A stretch of 64,000 nucleotides of DNA. Origin: Prevotellaceae bacterium (GTDB taxonomy: Bacteria; Bacteroidota; Bacteroidia; Bacteroidales; Bacteroidaceae). Positions 27,279 through 36,485 of the stretch are shown in pieces. The position numbers were made by a program, and so were the translations under genes. The stretch covers positions 62,001 to 126,000 of the forward strand of contig JABZKU010000003.1 in assembly GCA_015257125.1 (NCBI GenBank), written 5' to 3'. The notes beneath the pieces were generated by a model. That model saw only the letters and a program-made list of their open reading frames with translations. It was not told where the DNA came from and made no database searches. The first letter of the stretch is position 1, and each line of letters begins with the position of its first letter.

Positions 27279-27309
27279 CAAAAGTACAGTTTTTTTTTGG
27301 TCGAACCAA
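27279..27309 (-). promoter_or_regulatory. tdk promoter
   Basis: On the minus strand TTGG (27309-27306), 19 nt, TACTTTTG (27286-27279). Confidence 0.65.
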
Positions 27310-27327
27310 GCAAAACGACTAACTTCG
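27296..27327 (+). promoter_or_regulatory. menA promoter, overlapping the divergent tdk promoter
   Basis: TTTG (27296-27299), 20 nt, TAACTTCG (27320-27327, one base off consensus). The two divergent promoters share about 14 bp, so they may exclude each other. Confidence 0.65.
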
Positions 27328-27334
27328 CCCCATT

Positions 27335-28318
27335 ATGAATACAACTTCTCGTCCCGGTTCCCTGCGCGTGTGGTGGTTGGCCGCCCGCCCCAAAACCCTC
27401 TCCGCCGCCTTGGTTCCGGTGGTTACCAGCGCCACCTTGGCTTTCGTCACTGCACACGGTGAAATCTTCGTCATGCTCCACGGCCGTGCCTTTGTCGCCG
27501 CACTGCTCTGCGCCCTCTTCGCCACGCTCATGCAAGTCGCCTCCAACTTCATCAACGACCTCATCGACTTCCGCCGCGGTGCCGACGGCAACGACCGTCT
27601 CGGCCCCGAACGTGCTTGCGCTCAGGGGTGGATCTCGCCGCGCGCCATGACGTGGGGCATCGTGGTGGTGCTTGCGCTGGCCGCCCTCACGGGGCTCGGA
27701 CTCACGGCCATCCTGCTGTGCGCCCTTCCGATCCCTCCCTTGCACCTCCTCGTCGGGCTCTTGGCCACAGGCGTGGCGTGCATCGCCGGCGCCCTTCTCT
27801 ACACCACCCACCTCAGCCGCCGCGCCATGGGCGACCTCCTCGTCTTCCTCTTTTTCGGCATCGTTCCGGTGGTGGGCACCTTCTTCGCCCTCACGGGCAA
27901 AATCACGCTCTCTGCTCTCCTGCTCGGTCTCGGCGTGGGCGCGATGGTCGACACGCTCTTGGTGGTGAACAACATTCGTGACATCGACAACGACCGCCGC
28001 GCGGGCAAACGCACCCTCATTGTCCTCATCGGGCGCGAAGCCGGCCATCGGTTCTACCTCCTCTTGGGGCTCATCGCCGTCACTTGCGCCTTTGCGGCCG
28101 TGCTCTTCACAGCGACGCTCTTCCCCACCCCGCTGTGGAAGTTGGGAGTCGGCCTGCTCCTCTTCGTCGGCTTCTTCGTCGGCCACGCACTCAGCAGTCG
28201 GCAATTCGCCCAAATGCCGGCCGGCCGCGAAATGAACCGCATGTTGGGCATCACCTCGAGCAATATGTTGCGCTTCGCCATGGTCACCGTGGCCGTCCTC
28301 CTCTTGCTCGAGATCTAA
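27335..28318 (+). CDS. menA: 1,4-dihydroxy-2-naphthoate polyprenyltransferase
   Basis: Attaches the polyprenyl tail in menaquinone synthesis in the inner membrane. The 327-residue UbiA-family protein starts WWLAARPKTLSAALVPV, has the first Asp-rich motif NDLIDFRRGAD and the second in DIDNDRRAGKRT, and about eight to nine helices. The length is normal. The TSS implied by the promoter lies very close to the ATG, so the leader would be short or absent. Confidence 0.95.
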   Translation: MNTTSRPGSLRVWWLAARPKTLSAALVPVVTSATLAFVTAHGEIFVMLHGRAFVAALLCALFATLMQVASNFINDLIDFRRGADGNDRLGPERACAQGWISPRAMTWGIVVVLALAALTGLGLTAILLCALPIPPLHLLVGLLATGVACIAGALLYTTHLSRRAMGDLLVFLFFGIVPVVGTFFALTGKITLSALLLGLGVGAMVDTLLVVNNIRDIDNDRRAGKRTLIVLIGREAGHRFYLLLGLIAVTCAFAAVLFTATLFPTPLWKLGVGLLLFVGFFVGHALSSRQFAQMPAGREMNRMLGITSSNMLRFAMVTVAVLLLLEI

Positions 28319-28480
28319 GCGAAGAACCCAAGAGACACGAGTACGACACGAACAAAACCGGGGAACAATTGAAAAAGAACGGACTACTTTTCGTCGCAAC
28401 CTCCCTACTTTCGCCCGGCGCGTGCGCACTTTCCGTCGCCCCGCTTTTCTTCCTCATTCCCCGCGCGCGATCGCGCACAC

Positions 28481-28793
28481 GCGCATCCGGCTGTTTTCGG
28501 TTTTTACCTTCACTTCTTCACCGCACGGCACAAAACACTGTGCCACTGCACATTACAGGGTGAAGGAAATGCAGTAATTTGCCTTCACCTTTTGCTTCAC
28601 CTCGTGCAAACGAAAGGCGAACGCGAGGAAAAGCCAGCATTTACAAAAATCAACACAACAAACCACAACCCAAGCAATCGAAAGGGTGAAGGCAATTTCG
28701 CGGATTGCCTTCACCCTTATTCTATTCATTCACAAGAAGATAAGCCCATTCGGTGAAGAGGTGAACATAAAAGTGGAAAATGACTGGACGCGC
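28481..28793. repeat. dispersed palindromic repeat, copy C
   Basis: The left arm (28481-28522) has GCGCATCCGG, CTGTTTTCGG, then TTTTTACCTTCACTTCTTCACC; the right arm (28752-28793) reads outward GGTGAAGAGGTGAACATAAAA ... TGGACGCGC. Internal half-sites include GGGTGAAGG at 28558, TTTGCCTTCACC near 28578-28589 and the strong hairpin at 28682-28718. The longest of the three copies. Confidence 0.7.
28682..28718. repeat. perfect 15-bp-stem hairpin in repeat copy C
   Basis: AAGGGTGAAGGCAAT (28682-28696) and its exact complement (28704-28718) flank a 7-nt loop. The stem carries the family's GTGAAGGC core. Confidence 0.85.
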
Positions 28794-28990
28794 CCGCGCG
28801 AACTTGGCGTTTTCGCCATGGGGTACGCTGCGGCGTGGCGACTTTTATGTGCTAAGTTGTCAAAATAACACTATTTTAAGGACGCAGAGCCATCGAGATC
28901 GGAGAAAGCCGTATTTTGCGGCATTACCCCCCTTGTGCCACCGAGCCCGAGGGGGCAAAGACGAGAAACGAGAAAAAAAGGCGCTTTTTC

Positions 28991-29021
28991 TTGTTTGCTC
29001 CTTGTAGTTAGCGTAACTTTG
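28991..29021 (+). promoter_or_regulatory. leuS promoter
   Basis: TTG (28991-28993), 20 nt, TAACTTTG (29014-29021, perfect -7 box), 33 nt upstream of the ATG. Confidence 0.75.
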
Positions 29022-29054
29022 CAGCTATATATTTTGAGACACAACGACAGCAAA

Positions 29055-31892
29055 ATGGAATATAATTTCAGAGACATCGAAAAGCGGTGGCGCGAGACTT
29101 GGGCTCGCGAAGGCACTTACACGGCGAAGCCCTCGAGCGATCGCCCGAAGTTTTACGTCCTCAACATGTTTCCCTACCCTTCGGGCGCCGGTCTGCACGT
29201 AGGCCACCCGCTGGGCTACATCGCTTCCGATATCTACGCACGCTATCGTCGTCTGCGCGGCGACAATGTGCTCAACCCTATGGGCTACGATGCCTATGGG
29301 CTGCCTGCTGAGCAGTATGCCATTCAAACCGGACAGCACCCGGCGGTGACCACGGCGCAAAACATTGCCCGCTACCGCGAACAGCTCGACAAAATCGGCT
29401 TCTCCTTCGACTGGTCGCGAGAGGTGCGCACCTGCTCGCCCGAATACTACAAATGGACGCAGTGGACATTCTCGCGCATGTTCATGTCGTACTACGACAC
29501 GGCGGCCGAAAAAGCCCGCCCCATCGCGGAACTCGAAGCGCATTTTGCCGCCCACGGCACGGCTAACCTCCATGCGGCCGAAAGCGAAACGCTCTCTTTC
29601 ACCGCCGCCGAATGGCAGGCGATGAGCGACGTGCAGCGTCAAGAGGTGCTGATGAACTATCGCATCGCCTACCTCGGCGAGACGATGGTGAACTGGTGCC
29701 CGGCGCTCGGCACCGTGCTGGCGAACGACGAAGTGGTGGACGGCGTTTCGGAACGCGGCGGACACCCCGTGGTGCAGCAGAAGATGAAGCAATGGTGTCT
29801 GCGCGTCAGTGCCTATGCCGGCCGACTGCTCGACGGACTCAACGAACTCGACTGGAGCGATTCGATCAAAGAAACGCAACGCAACTGGATCGGCCGTTCG
29901 GAAGGCACGGAGATGGAGTTTGCGGTGAAAGACAGCGACGTGAAGTTCACGATCTTCACCACCCGCGCCGACACGATTTTCGGTGTGACCTTCATGGTGC
30001 TCGCTCCCGAAAGCGAACTCGTGGCGCAACTCACCACGGCCGACCGCCGCGAAGAGGTGGAAGCCTATGTGGCCGCCACCGCCAAGCGCACGGAACGCGA
30101 ACGCATCGCGGATCGCAAGGTGAGCGGCGTGTTCTCGGGCAGCTATGCGGTGAATCCCTTCACGGGCGAAGAAATCCCCGTATGGATTTCGGACTATGTG
30201 CTGGCGGGCTACGGCACGGGCGCCATCATGGCGGTGCCGGCACACGACAGCCGCGACTATGCTTTCGCGCGCCACTTTGACCTCCCCATTGTGCCCCTCA
30301 TCGAGGGTGCGGATGTGAGCGAAGAGAGCTTCGACGCGAAAGAAGGCACGGTGACCAATTCGCCCCGCGCCGGAGTGACCACTCGCGAGGGCTTCTCCCT
30401 CAACGGCCTTTCGGTGAAAGAGGCTATCGCCGCCACCAAGGCCTTCGTCACGGCACACGGCTTGGGACGCGTGAAAACGAACTATCGCTTGCGCGACGCG
30501 ATTTTCAGCCGTCAGCGCTACTGGGGCGAACCCTTCCCCGTCTACTATAAAGAGGGCATGCCGCATCTCGTGCCGGAAGAGTGCCTGCCGCTCGAACTGC
30601 CCGAGGTGACGAAGTTTCTCCCCACCGAAACGGGCGAACCGCCCCTCGGCAATGCGACACGCTGGGCTTGGGACGAAACCGCGCAATGCGTGACGGACAA
30701 CGTGCGCATCGACCACAAAACTGTTTTCCCCCTCGAACTCAGCACGATGCCGGGCTTCGCCGGCTCGTCGGCTTACTATCTCCGCTACATGGATCCGCAC
30801 AATGACACCGCGCTCGTGGGCAAGGAGGCAGCCGACTACTGGCAGCAGGTGGATCTCTACGTGGGAGGTTCGGAACACGCCACGGGTCACTTGATCTACT
30901 CGCGTTTCTGGAACAAGTTCCTCTTCGACCTCGGCGTTTGTCCGAAGGATGAGCCGTTCCAAAAGCTGGTGAACCAAGGAATGATCCAAGGCCGTTCGAA
31001 CTTTGTCTATCGCATCAAGGACACGAATACCTTCGTGAGCCACGGGCTGAAGGATCAATACGAGGTGACGCCCCTGCACGTGGATGTGAACATCGTTTCG
31101 GCCGACGTGCTCGACACCGAAGCCTTCAAGGCTTGGCGACCGGAATATGCCGACGCAGAATTTGTGCTCGAAGACGGCAAATACATCTGCGGTTGGGCAG
31201 TGGAGAAAATGTCGAAGTCGATGTTCAACGTGGTGAACCCCGATTTGATCGTCGAGAAATATGGTGCCGACACGCTCCGTCTGTACGAAATGTTCCTCGG
31301 TCCGATCAATCAGAGCAAACCGTGGGACAGCAACGGTATCGACGGCTGTTTCCGCTTCCTCAAAAAGGCTTGGAACCTCTTCTTCCAAGGCGAGGCTTGC
31401 ACGGTGACCGACGACGCTCCCACGAAAGAGAACCTCAAGACGCTCCACAAGTTGATCAAAAAGGTGACCGAAGATGTTGAGGTCTTCGCCTACAACACCT
31501 CGGTGCCGGCCTTCATGATCGCGGTGAGCGAATGGGCACAACAAAAATGCAACTCGCGCGAGGTGCTCGAAACCTTCGTGGTGCTCCTCGCCCCCTTCGC
31601 GCCCCACATGGCCGAAGAACTCTGGCACCGCTTGGGACACGAAACGACGGTGTGCGACGCGGTGTGGCCGACCTTCGACGAATCGCACCTCAAAGAGGAC
31701 ACCGTGACGCTCGGCATCTCCTTCAACGGCAAAACACGCTTCACCCTCGACTTCCCGGCCGATGCTTCGAAAGAGACGATCGAAAAGGCCGCGCTCGAAG
31801 CCGAACAGAGCCAAAAATACCTCGACGGTATGACGGTGGCCAAGGTGATTGTCGTGCCGGGACGCATCGTGAACATCGTTCTGAAGAAATAA
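29055..31892 (+). CDS. leuS: leucyl-tRNA synthetase
   Basis: Charges tRNA-Leu in the cytoplasm. The 945-residue class I enzyme starts MEYNFRDIEKRWRETW and has the HIGH-type motif HVGHPLGY (about residue 48), the CP1 editing domain (TTRADTIFGVTFMVLAPE and GTGAIMAVPAHDSRDYAFA), VGGSEHATGHLIYSRFW and KMSKSM near residue 718. An insert around residues 660-700 (NQGMIQGRSNFVYRIKDTN) is typical of Bacteroidota. The ATG at 29055 is chosen because the promoter lies just upstream. The opposite strand is open for 929 codons, which is only a codon-bias effect. First gene of a run with yitT, rdgB and porZ. Confidence 0.97.
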   Translation: MEYNFRDIEKRWRETWAREGTYTAKPSSDRPKFYVLNMFPYPSGAGLHVGHPLGYIASDIYARYRRLRGDNVLNPMGYDAYGLPAEQYAIQTGQHPAVTTAQNIARYREQLDKIGFSFDWSREVRTCSPEYYKWTQWTFSRMFMSYYDTAAEKARPIAELEAHFAAHGTANLHAAESETLSFTAAEWQAMSDVQRQEVLMNYRIAYLGETMVNWCPALGTVLANDEVVDGVSERGGHPVVQQKMKQWCLRVSAYAGRLLDGLNELDWSDSIKETQRNWIGRSEGTEMEFAVKDSDVKFTIFTTRADTIFGVTFMVLAPESELVAQLTTADRREEVEAYVAATAKRTERERIADRKVSGVFSGSYAVNPFTGEEIPVWISDYVLAGYGTGAIMAVPAHDSRDYAFARHFDLPIVPLIEGADVSEESFDAKEGTVTNSPRAGVTTREGFSLNGLSVKEAIAATKAFVTAHGLGRVKTNYRLRDAIFSRQRYWGEPFPVYYKEGMPHLVPEECLPLELPEVTKFLPTETGEPPLGNATRWAWDETAQCVTDNVRIDHKTVFPLELSTMPGFAGSSAYYLRYMDPHNDTALVGKEAADYWQQVDLYVGGSEHATGHLIYSRFWNKFLFDLGVCPKDEPFQKLVNQGMIQGRSNFVYRIKDTNTFVSHGLKDQYEVTPLHVDVNIVSADVLDTEAFKAWRPEYADAEFVLEDGKYICGWAVEKMSKSMFNVVNPDLIVEKYGADTLRLYEMFLGPINQSKPWDSNGIDGCFRFLKKAWNLFFQGEACTVTDDAPTKENLKTLHKLIKKVTEDVEVFAYNTSVPAFMIAVSEWAQQKCNSREVLETFVVLLAPFAPHMAEELWHRLGHETTVCDAVWPTFDESHLKEDTVTLGISFNGKTRFTLDFPADASKETIEKAALEAEQSQKYLDGMTVAKVIVVPGRIVNIVLKK

Positions 31893-31910
31893 TTCATTTG
31901 ACTATTTTCT

Positions 31911-31938
31911 CCCTCTCACCGTTGGTGCGGTGAGAGGG
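31911..31938 (+). terminator. hairpin between leuS and the YitT gene
   Basis: A perfect 10-bp stem, CCCTCTCACC (31911-31920) with 31929-31938, followed by AATTTAT. The T run is weak, so read-through into the next gene is likely. Confidence 0.55.
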
Positions 31939-31959
31939 AATTTATCCTAAAAACTTGCC

Positions 31960-32985
31960 ATGCCGCGCTCCTTACAAATCAACTGGTGGCTCGAATTTCA
32001 GGACTACCTGATCATCACTTTCGGTTTGCTCTGCTATGCCGTGGGCTTCACTTGTTTCCTCATGCCGCACGAGATTACCCCCGGCGGTACGACGGGCTTG
32101 GGCGCCGTTATCTTCTACGCAACGGGTTGGTGGAAGGTGCAATACACTTTCTTCTTGGCCAATGCCATCTTGTTGGCGATGGCGCTTTATGTGCTGTCGT
32201 GGCGCTTCTGCCTGAAAACCATCTATGCGGTGGCGACCCTCACGGCGCTGCTCTCGCTGGTGGAGTGGATCATGCAGTACCTGTGGATGACGAACCCGGA
32301 ACTGTTTCCGGCGGGCTACAATGCGCACGTCAAACTGCCGATTGTGACGGACAATGCCTTTATGAGTGCGGTGTTCGGCGCGGGTTTTATCGGCATCGGT
32401 ATGGGCTTGGTGTTCCTCCGCAACGGTTCAACGGGCGGAACAGACGTCATTGCGGCGATGATCAACAAACACCGCAATGTGTCGCTCGGCACCCTCATTA
32501 TGCTCTGCGACGTGGGCATCATCACTTCCTCGCTCTTCCTCCCTCACAGCAACCTGCAAACGCTCCTCTATGGCTACACCACACTGATTTGCAGCACGAT
32601 GATCGTCGACTATGTGGTGAACAGCGGTCGACAATCGGTGCAGTTTCTCATCTTCTCTGAAAAATATGATGAAATTGCCTCGGGCATCAACAGTTTGCAC
32701 CGCGGTGTGACGGTGCTCAACGGCCAAGGCTGGTACACGAAACAGGAACGCAAGGTGCTGATCGTGCTGGCGAAGCGCAGAGAGGCCAACACGATTTTCC
32801 GCATCATTCTCTCGATTGACCCGAATGCGTTCATCAGTCAAACGCGCGCCTCGGGGGTCTTCGGCTATGGCTTCGACCGCATCAAGTTGCGCGCCAACGC
32901 CGACAAGGATCGTGCCGAGATCGAAAAAATGAAAGCGAAGGTGGCCAGCGATCAGGCCGCCAGCAGTTCCGAAAAAAAGAAATAA
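31960..32985 (+). CDS. YitT/DUF2179 family membrane protein
   Basis: A 341-residue inner-membrane protein with about six N-terminal helices, the motif MPHEITPGGTTGLGAV and later NGSTGGTDVIA, which identify the YitT (DUF161) membrane part. The soluble C-terminal DUF2179 domain (IASGINSLHRGVTVLNGQGWYT, then VFGYGFDRIK) follows, ending in a Lys/Ser tail. In other bacteria such proteins are proposed to be transporters; the substrate is unknown. 22 bp upstream of rdgB. Confidence 0.9.
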   Translation: MPRSLQINWWLEFQDYLIITFGLLCYAVGFTCFLMPHEITPGGTTGLGAVIFYATGWWKVQYTFFLANAILLAMALYVLSWRFCLKTIYAVATLTALLSLVEWIMQYLWMTNPELFPAGYNAHVKLPIVTDNAFMSAVFGAGFIGIGMGLVFLRNGSTGGTDVIAAMINKHRNVSLGTLIMLCDVGIITSSLFLPHSNLQTLLYGYTTLICSTMIVDYVVNSGRQSVQFLIFSEKYDEIASGINSLHRGVTVLNGQGWYTKQERKVLIVLAKRREANTIFRIILSIDPNAFISQTRASGVFGYGFDRIKLRANADKDRAEIEKMKAKVASDQAASSSEKKK

Positions 32986-33007
32986 CTCAACGCAAAGACT
33001 CCCTCCA

Positions 33008-33601
33008 ATGAAACCACGTCTTGTCATCGCGACCAACAACGCCCATAAACTCGAAGAAATCACGGCTGTGGTGGGCGATAAGTTTGAAATTGTCTCACTG
33101 GCCGACATCAATTGCCACGAGGATATCCCCGAAACGGCCGATACCCTCGAGGGCAATGCCTTGCTGAAAGCGCGCTTTGTCTACGAACGCTACGGGCTCG
33201 ACGTCTTTGCCGACGATACGGGACTGGAAGTCGACGCGCTCGACGGACGTCCCGGCGTACACACGGCACGCTATGCCTTTCCGGACAGAAACGACAGCGA
33301 CGCCAACGTGGACAAACTCCTGCAAGAGTTGCACGGCAAGTCGAATCGCTCGGCGCACTTCCGCACGGTGATTGCCTTGATCTACCGTGGCGAAGAATTC
33401 CTCTTCGAAGGACGTGTGGACGGACAGATCAGTGAAGAACGCCGCGGCACCGAAGGCTTTGGATACGATCCTGTTTTCTCACCCGAAGACACGGGAAAGA
33501 CTTTTGCCGAACTGGGCATCGAGGTGAAGAACCATCTTTCGCATCGTGCACGCGCCGTGCAGAAACTTTGCACCTTCCTCGACAATCTCGCTTCGCTTTG
33601 A
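33008..33601 (+). CDS. rdgB: XTP/dITP diphosphatase (RdgB/HAM1)
   Basis: Hydrolyses deaminated purine nucleotides (XTP, ITP, dITP) to keep them out of nucleic acids. The 197-residue protein has the N-terminal ATNNAHKLEEI, TLEGNALLKA, the catalytic ADDTGLEVDALDGRPGVHTARYA, the ERRGTEGFGYDPVFSP block and the C-terminal SHRARA. Length is normal; 22 bp after the YitT gene and 11 bp before porZ, so these are one operon. Confidence 0.96.
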   Translation: MKPRLVIATNNAHKLEEITAVVGDKFEIVSLADINCHEDIPETADTLEGNALLKARFVYERYGLDVFADDTGLEVDALDGRPGVHTARYAFPDRNDSDANVDKLLQELHGKSNRSAHFRTVIALIYRGEEFLFEGRVDGQISEERRGTEGFGYDPVFSPEDTGKTFAELGIEVKNHLSHRARAVQKLCTFLDNLASL

Positions 33602-33612
33602 CCCTTGATGTT

Positions 33613-35988
33613 ATGAAACAGTTCCTCGCACTTTTCTTTTGGCTGTGCTGTCTTTTCGGACAGGGCACCCTGCACGCTGCGAACGGCACCACCGACCGGT
33701 GGACGCCCCATTTGGCTTACCACGACGGGACGGAATGTGTGGTTTCGGGGCAGTATGTCTACGCCTTGATGGGCGAGAATCTGCTCATCTACGACACCGC
33801 GCACGATGCCGTGGCTTTTGTGGACAGAGTGAGCGCAGGACTGTCGGACAAGCGCATCAAACACATCGGCTACTCCGCCACACGCGGGTGGTTGGTGATC
33901 CTTTACACGAACGGCAACATCGATCTCTACCGACCGACGGACGGACGGCTCGTGAATCTCCCGGCGATCAAACAGGCCATGGCGGAGAATTTGACGGTAG
34001 ACCGCCTGCGGGTGCAGGGCGACGATGCTTTTTTCACCACCAACAAGGGGTTTGTCTGGATCGACCTCGCCCGCCGCGAACTCAAAGGGCATTTCTTGAT
34101 GGCGAACTGCAATGATGTGCTCCGTGTCAAAGACCGGCTGCTCGTGGCCACCGAACAAGGCGTGAAATCCATCGGCATCCTCCAGAATTTCTCCGACCCT
34201 GCGCTGTGGAGTACCATCTTCTCCACGCCTGTGAAGCACTTGGCCGCATCGGCCAACGCGGTTTATCTCAATGTGGCCGGCGGATCAACGGCAGTGGTCG
34301 GCACTTGGCGCATCGCTGCGGGATTGGTGGAAAAAGCCGGCGCGAATGATTTTGCGCGCGTCGATTTGTTGGCACTCAAACAACTACAAACGGGCGTAAG
34401 CGGCGCGGTGTATGGTTTCAACGACTTGACTTTGCTCCAATTTGACGACAATGCTTCATCGGCCACCGCGACAACGCTGGGAAGCGGTCTCAACTGGTTG
34501 CAGCCCGACGGCAAAGACAACTTTTGGATTGGGCGCGACGGCCAAGGTTTTGTGCGCGTTCCGCTCAATGGTACCACCTTCGACCTGACGGCCTCCACCG
34601 CCGGTTTCGGGTATTACGGGCCGCGCTATGACTTGGGCTACTTTATGCAACAAGTCGGCAACCGCTTGCTCGTTGCCTGCGGACGTCTCGATCCTTACGA
34701 CCGCGTCGATACCCCACAAATGGCCATGATCTATGAGCGCGACAATTGGACGCTCTTCGAAACACCGACTGAGAAAGAAGGATTTACGCGTGCGCCGTTT
34801 GAGAACGCCACTTGCATCGCCCAATCTCCCACGGATGCCAACCGTTTTGCGGTCTCTACCGGTCGCACGGGCATCTACCTTTACCACAAAGGCACACCCG
34901 AAAAACAATATACGCGCGGTAATTCGCCCTTGGTCTCGGCGGTGAAAAACAACAGTGCCGCCTCCTATTCATACGTTCGCACGGATGGAGTCATCTATGA
35001 CAAGGCCGGCAACCTCTTTATGCTGAACAACAGTGCCGACACCGCCATCTGGGCGCTTCGCCCCGATGGTACGTGGAAAGGCCTTTACGTCAAAGAACTG
35101 GACAATGCTCCCACGCTCGAGAAAACGATGATCGATGCCGACGGGCGCTTGTGGGTGACCTCTCGCCGCACCGTGTCGAATCACAACGGCGGCTTCCTCT
35201 GTTTGGACTACAACGGGACGCTCGACAACACCGAAGACGATGTGTCGCGCTATCGCACCACCTTCCTCAACCAAGACGGCTCGCCTTGCTCATTCTCGCA
35301 GGGGCTGTGTTTCGCACAAGACCGTGACGGCGCTATTTGGCTCGGCACGAATGAAGGAATCTTCAAAATTGAGGATCCGAAAACGTGGTTCGACAACGAT
35401 TTCCACGTCACCCAAGTGAAGGTGCCGCGCAACGACGGCACAGACTATGCCGACTATCTGCTCGCCGGTGTCCCCGTGACGGCGATTGCCGTCGACGGTG
35501 CCAACCGCAAGTGGGTGGGTACGCAGGGCGATGGCGTCTATCTCCTCTCGCCCGACGGAGTGAAAACGATCCACCATTTCAAAACGAACAATTCTCCCCT
35601 CTTTTCCGACAATATTTGGAGCATTGCCTGCCACCCTTCTAACGGCAATGTGATGATCTCGACCGATGCCGGCATGATTGCTTATCGCAGTGACGCCGCC
35701 GAACCGCAAGAACAGCTTGCGAGAACCAACGTGCGCGTCTATCCCAACCCATTTCGCCCCACCCTTCAGCGCGAAGTGTCTCTCGATGGGCTGACGGCCG
35801 ATGCCGATGTGCGCGTCACCACCACTTCGGGGGCTCTCGTCTATGCCGGACGCAGTCAAGGCGGACTCTTTAGATGGGACGGACGCGACAGCCGCGGCAG
35901 AATGGTGGCTTCGGGTGTATATTATTTCCATATTTCCAACGCCGACGGCTCACGCGGTATTACCGCAAAAGTGGCGGTAGTCCGCTGA
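33613..35988 (+). CDS. porZ: type IX secretion protein PorZ (beta-propeller)
   Basis: PorZ is part of the cell-surface attachment complex of the type IX secretion system, which removes sorting domains and attaches cargo to anionic LPS. The 791-residue protein has a signal peptide (to HAANG, about residue 26), WTPHLAYHDGTECVVSGQYVYAL at the start of the first propeller, repeated two-component-regulator-propeller motifs (for example DGAIWLGTNEGIF and NRKWVGTQGDGVYLLSPDG), and a C-terminal domain (TNVRVYPNPFRPTLQREV..., WDGRDSRGRMVASGVYYF) of the FlgD-like/sorting type. The frame is open upstream into rdgB; the ATG at 33613 gives the signal peptide. Its presence implies a type IX system elsewhere in the genome. 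Confidence 0.88.
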   Translation: MKQFLALFFWLCCLFGQGTLHAANGTTDRWTPHLAYHDGTECVVSGQYVYALMGENLLIYDTAHDAVAFVDRVSAGLSDKRIKHIGYSATRGWLVILYTNGNIDLYRPTDGRLVNLPAIKQAMAENLTVDRLRVQGDDAFFTTNKGFVWIDLARRELKGHFLMANCNDVLRVKDRLLVATEQGVKSIGILQNFSDPALWSTIFSTPVKHLAASANAVYLNVAGGSTAVVGTWRIAAGLVEKAGANDFARVDLLALKQLQTGVSGAVYGFNDLTLLQFDDNASSATATTLGSGLNWLQPDGKDNFWIGRDGQGFVRVPLNGTTFDLTASTAGFGYYGPRYDLGYFMQQVGNRLLVACGRLDPYDRVDTPQMAMIYERDNWTLFETPTEKEGFTRAPFENATCIAQSPTDANRFAVSTGRTGIYLYHKGTPEKQYTRGNSPLVSAVKNNSAASYSYVRTDGVIYDKAGNLFMLNNSADTAIWALRPDGTWKGLYVKELDNAPTLEKTMIDADGRLWVTSRRTVSNHNGGFLCLDYNGTLDNTEDDVSRYRTTFLNQDGSPCSFSQGLCFAQDRDGAIWLGTNEGIFKIEDPKTWFDNDFHVTQVKVPRNDGTDYADYLLAGVPVTAIAVDGANRKWVGTQGDGVYLLSPDGVKTIHHFKTNNSPLFSDNIWSIACHPSNGNVMISTDAGMIAYRSDAAEPQEQLARTNVRVYPNPFRPTLQREVSLDGLTADADVRVTTTSGALVYAGRSQGGLFRWDGRDSRGRMVASGVYYFHISNADGSRGITAKVAVVR

Positions 35989-36075
35989 TTTATCGTCCAA
36001 GATCTCAATACTTTTCGGCTGGAACGGAGAAATTGTGGCTTTTTTGCCCCGAGAGCGCAAAAAAAGCACGTTTTA

Positions 36076-36107
36076 TTTGCGCACCCTCACAACTTACAAT
36101 ATATTTG
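36076..36107 (+). promoter_or_regulatory. HU gene promoter
   Basis: TTTG (36076-36079), exactly 20 nt, TATATTTG (36100-36107): both boxes perfect, fitting a highly expressed gene. Confidence 0.85.
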
Positions 36108-36156
36108 CACTCACAAGGAAACTAACATCCGAACAATAATTCAAAAATAGCATATT

Positions 36157-36423
36157 ATGAATAAGACAGAACTCGTTAATGCAGTGGCCAAACAAGCCAA
36201 CTTGACGCAAGATCAAGCCAAGGCTGCTGTGAACGCTACCCTCGACTCTATCGCAGACGCTATCAAGTCTGAAGACAAGGTGACCCTCCTCGGTTTCGGT
36301 ACCTTCTCTGTTAGCGAACGCGCAGAGCGCAAGGGTATCAACCCCGCCACGAAGCAAGAAATCACGATCCCCGCTAAGAAAGTCGTGAAGTTCAAGCCCG
36401 GTGCACAGCTCGAAGTGAAATAA
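36157..36423 (+). CDS. DNA-binding protein HU
   Basis: An 88-residue nucleoid protein that bends and packs DNA. It starts MNKTELVNAVAKQANLT and contains the family signature GFGTFSVSERAERKGINPAT in the DNA-gripping arm, then a Lys-rich end. Length is normal. Codons are strongly optimised, and it has a perfect promoter and strong terminator: a monocistronic high-expression gene. Confidence 0.97.
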   Translation: MNKTELVNAVAKQANLTQDQAKAAVNATLDSIADAIKSEDKVTLLGFGTFSVSERAERKGINPATKQEITIPAKKVVKFKPGAQLEVK

Positions 36424-36442
36424 TCAACGAGTCAAACGCATA

Positions 36443-36485
36443 AAGCGTCCCGCTTTTCCAAGGAAAGGCGGGACGCTTATTTTTT
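36443..36485 (+). terminator. strong intrinsic terminator after HU
   Basis: A 17-bp stem (36443-36459 with 36462-36478, one G-T pair), 2-nt gap, then ATTTTTTT. Confidence 0.92.

Larger units (their letters stand above)
28319..29054. other. 736-bp gene-free region with a repeat element
   Basis: No credible gene. It contains repeat copy C (28481-28793), AT-rich sequence around 28860-28880 and the leuS promoter (28991-29021). The frame of leuS is open from 28935, but that part precedes the promoter. Confidence 0.6.

Noticed and set aside
29025..31814. 929-codon minus-strand frame opposite leuS
   Set aside because: Shadow of leuS; composition is His/Arg/Glu-rich and no motif is present.
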